Assembly (NCBI GenBank): GCA_000980735.1
Contig: LBFQ01000064.1
Span: forward strand, 18,092-26,715
DNA length: 8,624 nucleotides
Direction: 5' to 3'
DNA from: Candidatus Caldipriscus sp. T1.2
GTDB taxonomy: Bacteria > Hydrothermota > Hydrothermia > LBFQ01
The notes beneath the pieces were generated by a model. It saw only the letters and a program-made list of their open reading frames with translations, did not search any database and was not told where the DNA came from. The position numbers and the translations under genes are program-made. This document shows positions 6,667 through 8,624 of the stretch, piece by piece (positions within the stretch are counted from its first letter, which is position 1; the number at the start of each line of letters is the position of its first letter).

Positions 6667-7754
6667 TAACTTTAATTTGCTTAACTTTGGAGGATTACAT
6701 AAAAGGGGTCAAAAAGAACTACGAGGTCCTTGCATATAGAAAAATTGAGAAGGTTTATTCTTATGCCTTCCTTTCCGAACTCTCACTAAAATACCCTATG
6801 CTTTCCTACAATGCTATGTTTATGGATGGTGCAATATCCCTTGAGCAACCGATAAAGATCTCCCAACCCTTTAAGATCCTTTCATTGAGAGAATTAAAAA
6901 GGGCAAAGAGATACGAGGGTATGGATCTTGAAAATTCTTTCGTTTTATCCGCGGTGGAGGCTTACATTGAATGTGGGGTTTTGAGGGAGAAAAGGGGGAT
7001 ATTAGGGAAGCTTTCGGATAACTTAGAAAATTTGATAAAACTCTCGGAATATCAGTATAAGGGGGGAAACTTAAGGCTTTCGGAAGCTAAGGTTATAAAG
7101 GCAAAGATGGAATTGATAAACGCAAAAATAAGAAAAGTTGAGGGGGAGCTAAGGCGTGTGGAGGAACTGGTAAGATTCTATTATGGAGGTGATGTGGGGG
7201 AAATTTTTCTCCCAGAGGTTGAAACCCTTCCTAACTTGGATAGCCTGATGAAACTTTTGGAAAATTCCCCAAGCTTGAAATACAGGGAGCACATAAAAAG
7301 ATCAAAAAGGTACGATAATTTCTCAAAGATCCTTCCTTTAACCTTATCGCCAGGTATCCTTTATCACGATAGCAAGTTTTCCTTTTCCTTATCCATTGAA
7401 CTTCCAATATGGATCCTGAGGTATTGGGGGGAGTTAAATTCAAGCAGGGAGGAGTATAAGATGGAGGAGTATATGTATAGGGCTGAGAGGGAAAAGAGAA
7501 TCGCACAGATTAGGGGACTGTATGGGGATTACATCTCTTCCCTTGAGTCCTTAAAGAGTTTGGAGAATTCGTTAAAGGAGATGGAGAGGGCTTTGAATTT
7601 AGAAAGGGAAAATTACAGATCCGGTAGATCCAACCTTTACGATGTTTTTATGCTATACAACGAAGTTTTGGAGTTGGAAATGGAGGTGGTTGAGACTAAG
7701 GCGGAGGTTTTGAGGAAAGTTTATGAAATAAAGGGGTTAGTTGGGATTTTGTAG
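6663..7754 (+). CDS. TolC-family outer-membrane efflux channel (short form)
   Basis: Third gene of the efflux operon, overlapping the pump stop by ATGA. It should form the trimeric channel-tunnel that carries metal through the outer membrane. At 363 aa it is shorter than typical TolC/CusC proteins (roughly 420-490 aa). The two-repeat plan is visible: LTLEDYIKGVKKNYEV at the mature N-terminus, a beta-strand pair near 45-70, long helices about 75-175 (YKGGNLRLSEAKV), then the second repeat with beta strands about 224-252 and helices about 258-360, including the family signature NYRSGRSNLYDVF (317-329). The charged Glu/Lys-rich heptad-like stretches fit the periplasmic coiled-coil barrel. The signal peptide is remarkably short: only MITLICLTL precedes the mature-like sequence, and it carries no positive charge. 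Low sequence identity to known channels is expected, but the context makes the assignment secure. No rho-independent terminator is obvious downstream. Confidence 0.87.
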   Translation: MITLICLTLEDYIKGVKKNYEVLAYRKIEKVYSYAFLSELSLKYPMLSYNAMFMDGAISLEQPIKISQPFKILSLRELKRAKRYEGMDLENSFVLSAVEAYIECGVLREKRGILGKLSDNLENLIKLSEYQYKGGNLRLSEAKVIKAKMELINAKIRKVEGELRRVEELVRFYYGGDVGEIFLPEVETLPNLDSLMKLLENSPSLKYREHIKRSKRYDNFSKILPLTLSPGILYHDSKFSFSLSIELPIWILRYWGELNSSREEYKMEEYMYRAEREKRIAQIRGLYGDYISSLESLKSLENSLKEMERALNLERENYRSGRSNLYDVFMLYNEVLELEMEVVETKAEVLRKVYEIKGLVGIL

Positions 7755-7767
7755 ATCCTTTTGAATT

Positions 7768-8438
7768 TTAACAAATACCCGCAAATTTTGCCATCTTCGC
7801 AAGGTGGCCATCCCAACACCAGGATGGATTGGGATTTACCTTATCAAGTCTCCAATCAAACCTACAATAATCTCTACATCCGAGCCTTTCAAAGAGCTTG
7901 AGGGAACTTTCCTTTATAAATTTTTCAGTTTCCCTTGGGAGATCGGCGGGTACAGAAGTTATTTCCCAGTATGGGGAATCGGATAGTCATTTCGCCTCAT
8001 ACCCGCATATTTAAGGATCGGCTTGTCGTATCCCAAATTCCCCCTTAAGTTTGATATAACGTTTATGAACTCCTCAAAGCTATTTACAACATTTTCCTTG
8101 GTTATCCCAAAACCCCCATCCCCCATAGCAGGTTTTATAATCACGGGAAATCCGAAAGGAACCTTAAATTTCGTATCTTCCGGATTTATCAATATTCCTT
8201 TAGGAACGGGTATTCTCATATCCTTAGCTATAGCCCTTACTATTGATTTATCGTAGCATATGGCAAGACAATGGGGGGGGTGAGCCCTTATATCGTTTTG
8301 AAAACCATCATCGCACAGGTTAAAAACTATATCCGTTTTAGCCTTAAGTTTTTCAAGGGTTTGTATCAGGCTATCGTGATTTTCAAGGAAAATGAACTCG
8401 TAGCCCTTTAAATCTCGGAGTAAGATTTGAACTATCCC
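7768..8438 (-). pseudogene. Degraded D-Ala-D-Ala-ligase-like ATP-grasp gene (frameshifts, deletions, nonsense codon)
   Basis: The minus strand carries homologous pieces in two frames. Frame one (8438-7959) reads LLRDLKGYEFIFLENHDSL, TDIVFNLCDDGFQNDIR, CLAICYDKSIVRAIAKDM and the ATP-binding FPVIIKPAMGDGGFGI, then leaves the family near 8013. Frame two (8010-7768) reads ICGYEAK, then TGA, then LSDSPYWEI, PADLPRETEKF, LFERLGCRDYCRFDWRLD and VNPNPSWCWDGHLAKMAKFAG, and stops early. Compared with the ATP-grasp ligase plan, pieces appear to be missing at about 8430-8434 (frameshift from the preceding segment), 8273-8283 (between NDIR and PPHCLAICYDK), 8010-8014 (frameshift, the segment after KPIL) and 7840-7845 (between RLD and VNPNP, losing the metal-binding Glu). 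The C-terminus is also cut short, next to the convergent efflux operon. An intact ligase would join a carboxylate to an amine using ATP; this copy cannot. Deletion sizes are from family memory only. Confidence 0.75.
8273..8280. repeat. Homopolymeric G8/C8 tract in the pseudogene
   Basis: Eight consecutive G on the plus strand (C8 on the coding strand) fall exactly where the ligase-like sequence lacks a stretch between NDIR and PPHCLAICYDK. The reading frame is the same on both sides as sequenced. Such tracts are prone to slippage and to sequencing error. Confidence 0.6.
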
Positions 8439-8624
8439 CTAGGAGCACCACTACCGTTTTTTTCCCTTTTACTTCCCTCCTTGATGGTTCCTTCTTTCCG
8501 AGATCCTGTTTTCTCTGGGAATTTGTGAGTATTTCGGTGTGAAACGTAATTTCCGTAAAACCCACCTCCTCAAGTACTTTCCTGATCAGTTCCCTCGTGT
8601 ATAACCTCTCCGCGTAAAACCTAT
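8383..8624 (-). pseudogene. C-terminal end of a class I methyltransferase running into the ATP-grasp N-terminus (5' part off window)
   Basis: An open frame enters from the right edge and stops at TGA 8385-8383. Its first part (RFYAERLYTRELIRKVLEEVGFTEITF) looks like the last helix and strand of a Rossmann-fold SAM-dependent methyltransferase. After QDLG and a Lys/Arg-rich linker, KGKKTVVVLLGD is the first beta-strand of the ligase-like domain. From about 8434 the frame leaves the family (SSNLTPRFKGLRVHFP, then stop), while the ligase sequence resumes one frame over as LLRDLKGYEF. The natural reading is one original methyltransferase-ATP-grasp fusion gene, now broken. The methyltransferase may itself still be intact upstream and end here with an aberrant tail; only about 45 residues are visible. 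Its SAM-binding motifs lie outside the window, so the family call is moderate. Confidence 0.55.

Noticed and set aside
7781..7791. Short palindrome GCAAATTTTGC after the channel gene
   Set aside because: Eleven bases with a single-base centre cannot form a stable hairpin, and low-complexity A/T makes it likely by chance.
7790..7808. Hairpin GCCATCTT-CGC-AAGGTGGC as a terminator between the convergent units
   Set aside because: The 8-bp stem has one wobble pair, there is no T tract on either strand after it, and it lies within the HLAKMAKF coding remnant, so it is best explained as a coding coincidence.
7987..7989. UGA recoded as tryptophan or selenocysteine
   Set aside because: The adaptor and pump genes end in TGA, all other expected Trp codons in the remnant are TGG, and the same gene is frameshifted elsewhere, so a simple nonsense mutation suffices.
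8023..8256. 77-codon plus-strand open frame at the right end
   Set aside because: It is antisense to clear ATP-grasp sequence (including the GDGGFGI loop) and has no recognisable protein content.
1..8624. tRNA, rRNA, CRISPR array, transposase or IS ends
   Set aside because: Nearly all bases are accounted for by protein genes or their remnants; I saw no regularly spaced repeats, cloverleaf-like segments, transposase motifs or terminal inverted repeats.

Overview
The window looks like chromosomal DNA from a thermophilic or at least AGG/ATA-codon-rich Gram-negative (diderm) bacterium. A lipoprotein adaptor, an RND pump and a TolC-type channel imply two membranes. A secreted subtilase ends in a GVYFLKV...YKILVL-type C-terminal sorting-like domain preceded by a 'GIEEG' linker, a style I associate with candidate division WOR-3 (Stahlbacteria) and with type IX-secreted proteins; this taxonomic hint is inference only. 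At least two transcription units seem to start without a leader: a TATAAT box lies 6-7 nt upstream of the start codon and no Shine-Dalgarno is present, while the internal genes of the efflux operon do have GA-rich ribosome binding sites.

Layout. (1) 1-784, minus: N-terminal and central part of a penicillin-binding protein transpeptidase domain (SxxK and SxN boxes present; KTG box lies off the left edge). (2) 805-2355, minus: a secreted S8 (subtilisin-like) protease with a propeptide, complete catalytic triad and C-terminal sorting-like domain. It is upstream of, and co-directional with, the PBP gene. (3) About 2326-2390: a compact divergent control region. It holds a -10 box for each direction and a near-perfect 29-bp inverted repeat that covers the -10 box, the presumed transcription start and the first codons of the rightward operon. 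(4) 2372-7754, plus: a three-gene tripartite heavy-metal efflux operon with 4-nt ATGA overlaps at both joints: lipoprotein adaptor with a Met-rich N-terminal domain (CusB-like), CusA/CzcA RND pump, and a short TolC-family channel. The pump keeps three methionines whose mutual spacing equals that of E. coli CusA Met573/623/672, so Cu(I)/Ag(I) is the likely substrate. (5) 7768-8624, minus: the decayed remains of a methyltransferase / D-Ala-D-Ala-ligase-like ATP-grasp fusion. It is readable in three successive frames, with several apparent internal deletions and a TGA stop where the family has tryptophan.

The efflux genes form one functional unit: the pump captures metal ions, the adaptor (anchored by lipid) joins pump to channel, and the channel crosses the outer membrane. 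The inverted repeat is the best candidate for the operator of a metal-responsive repressor encoded elsewhere. The most interesting points are this operator-like dyad on a leaderless promoter, the adaptor's Met-rich domain combined with a very short hairpin, and the deletion-riddled ATP-grasp pseudogene.
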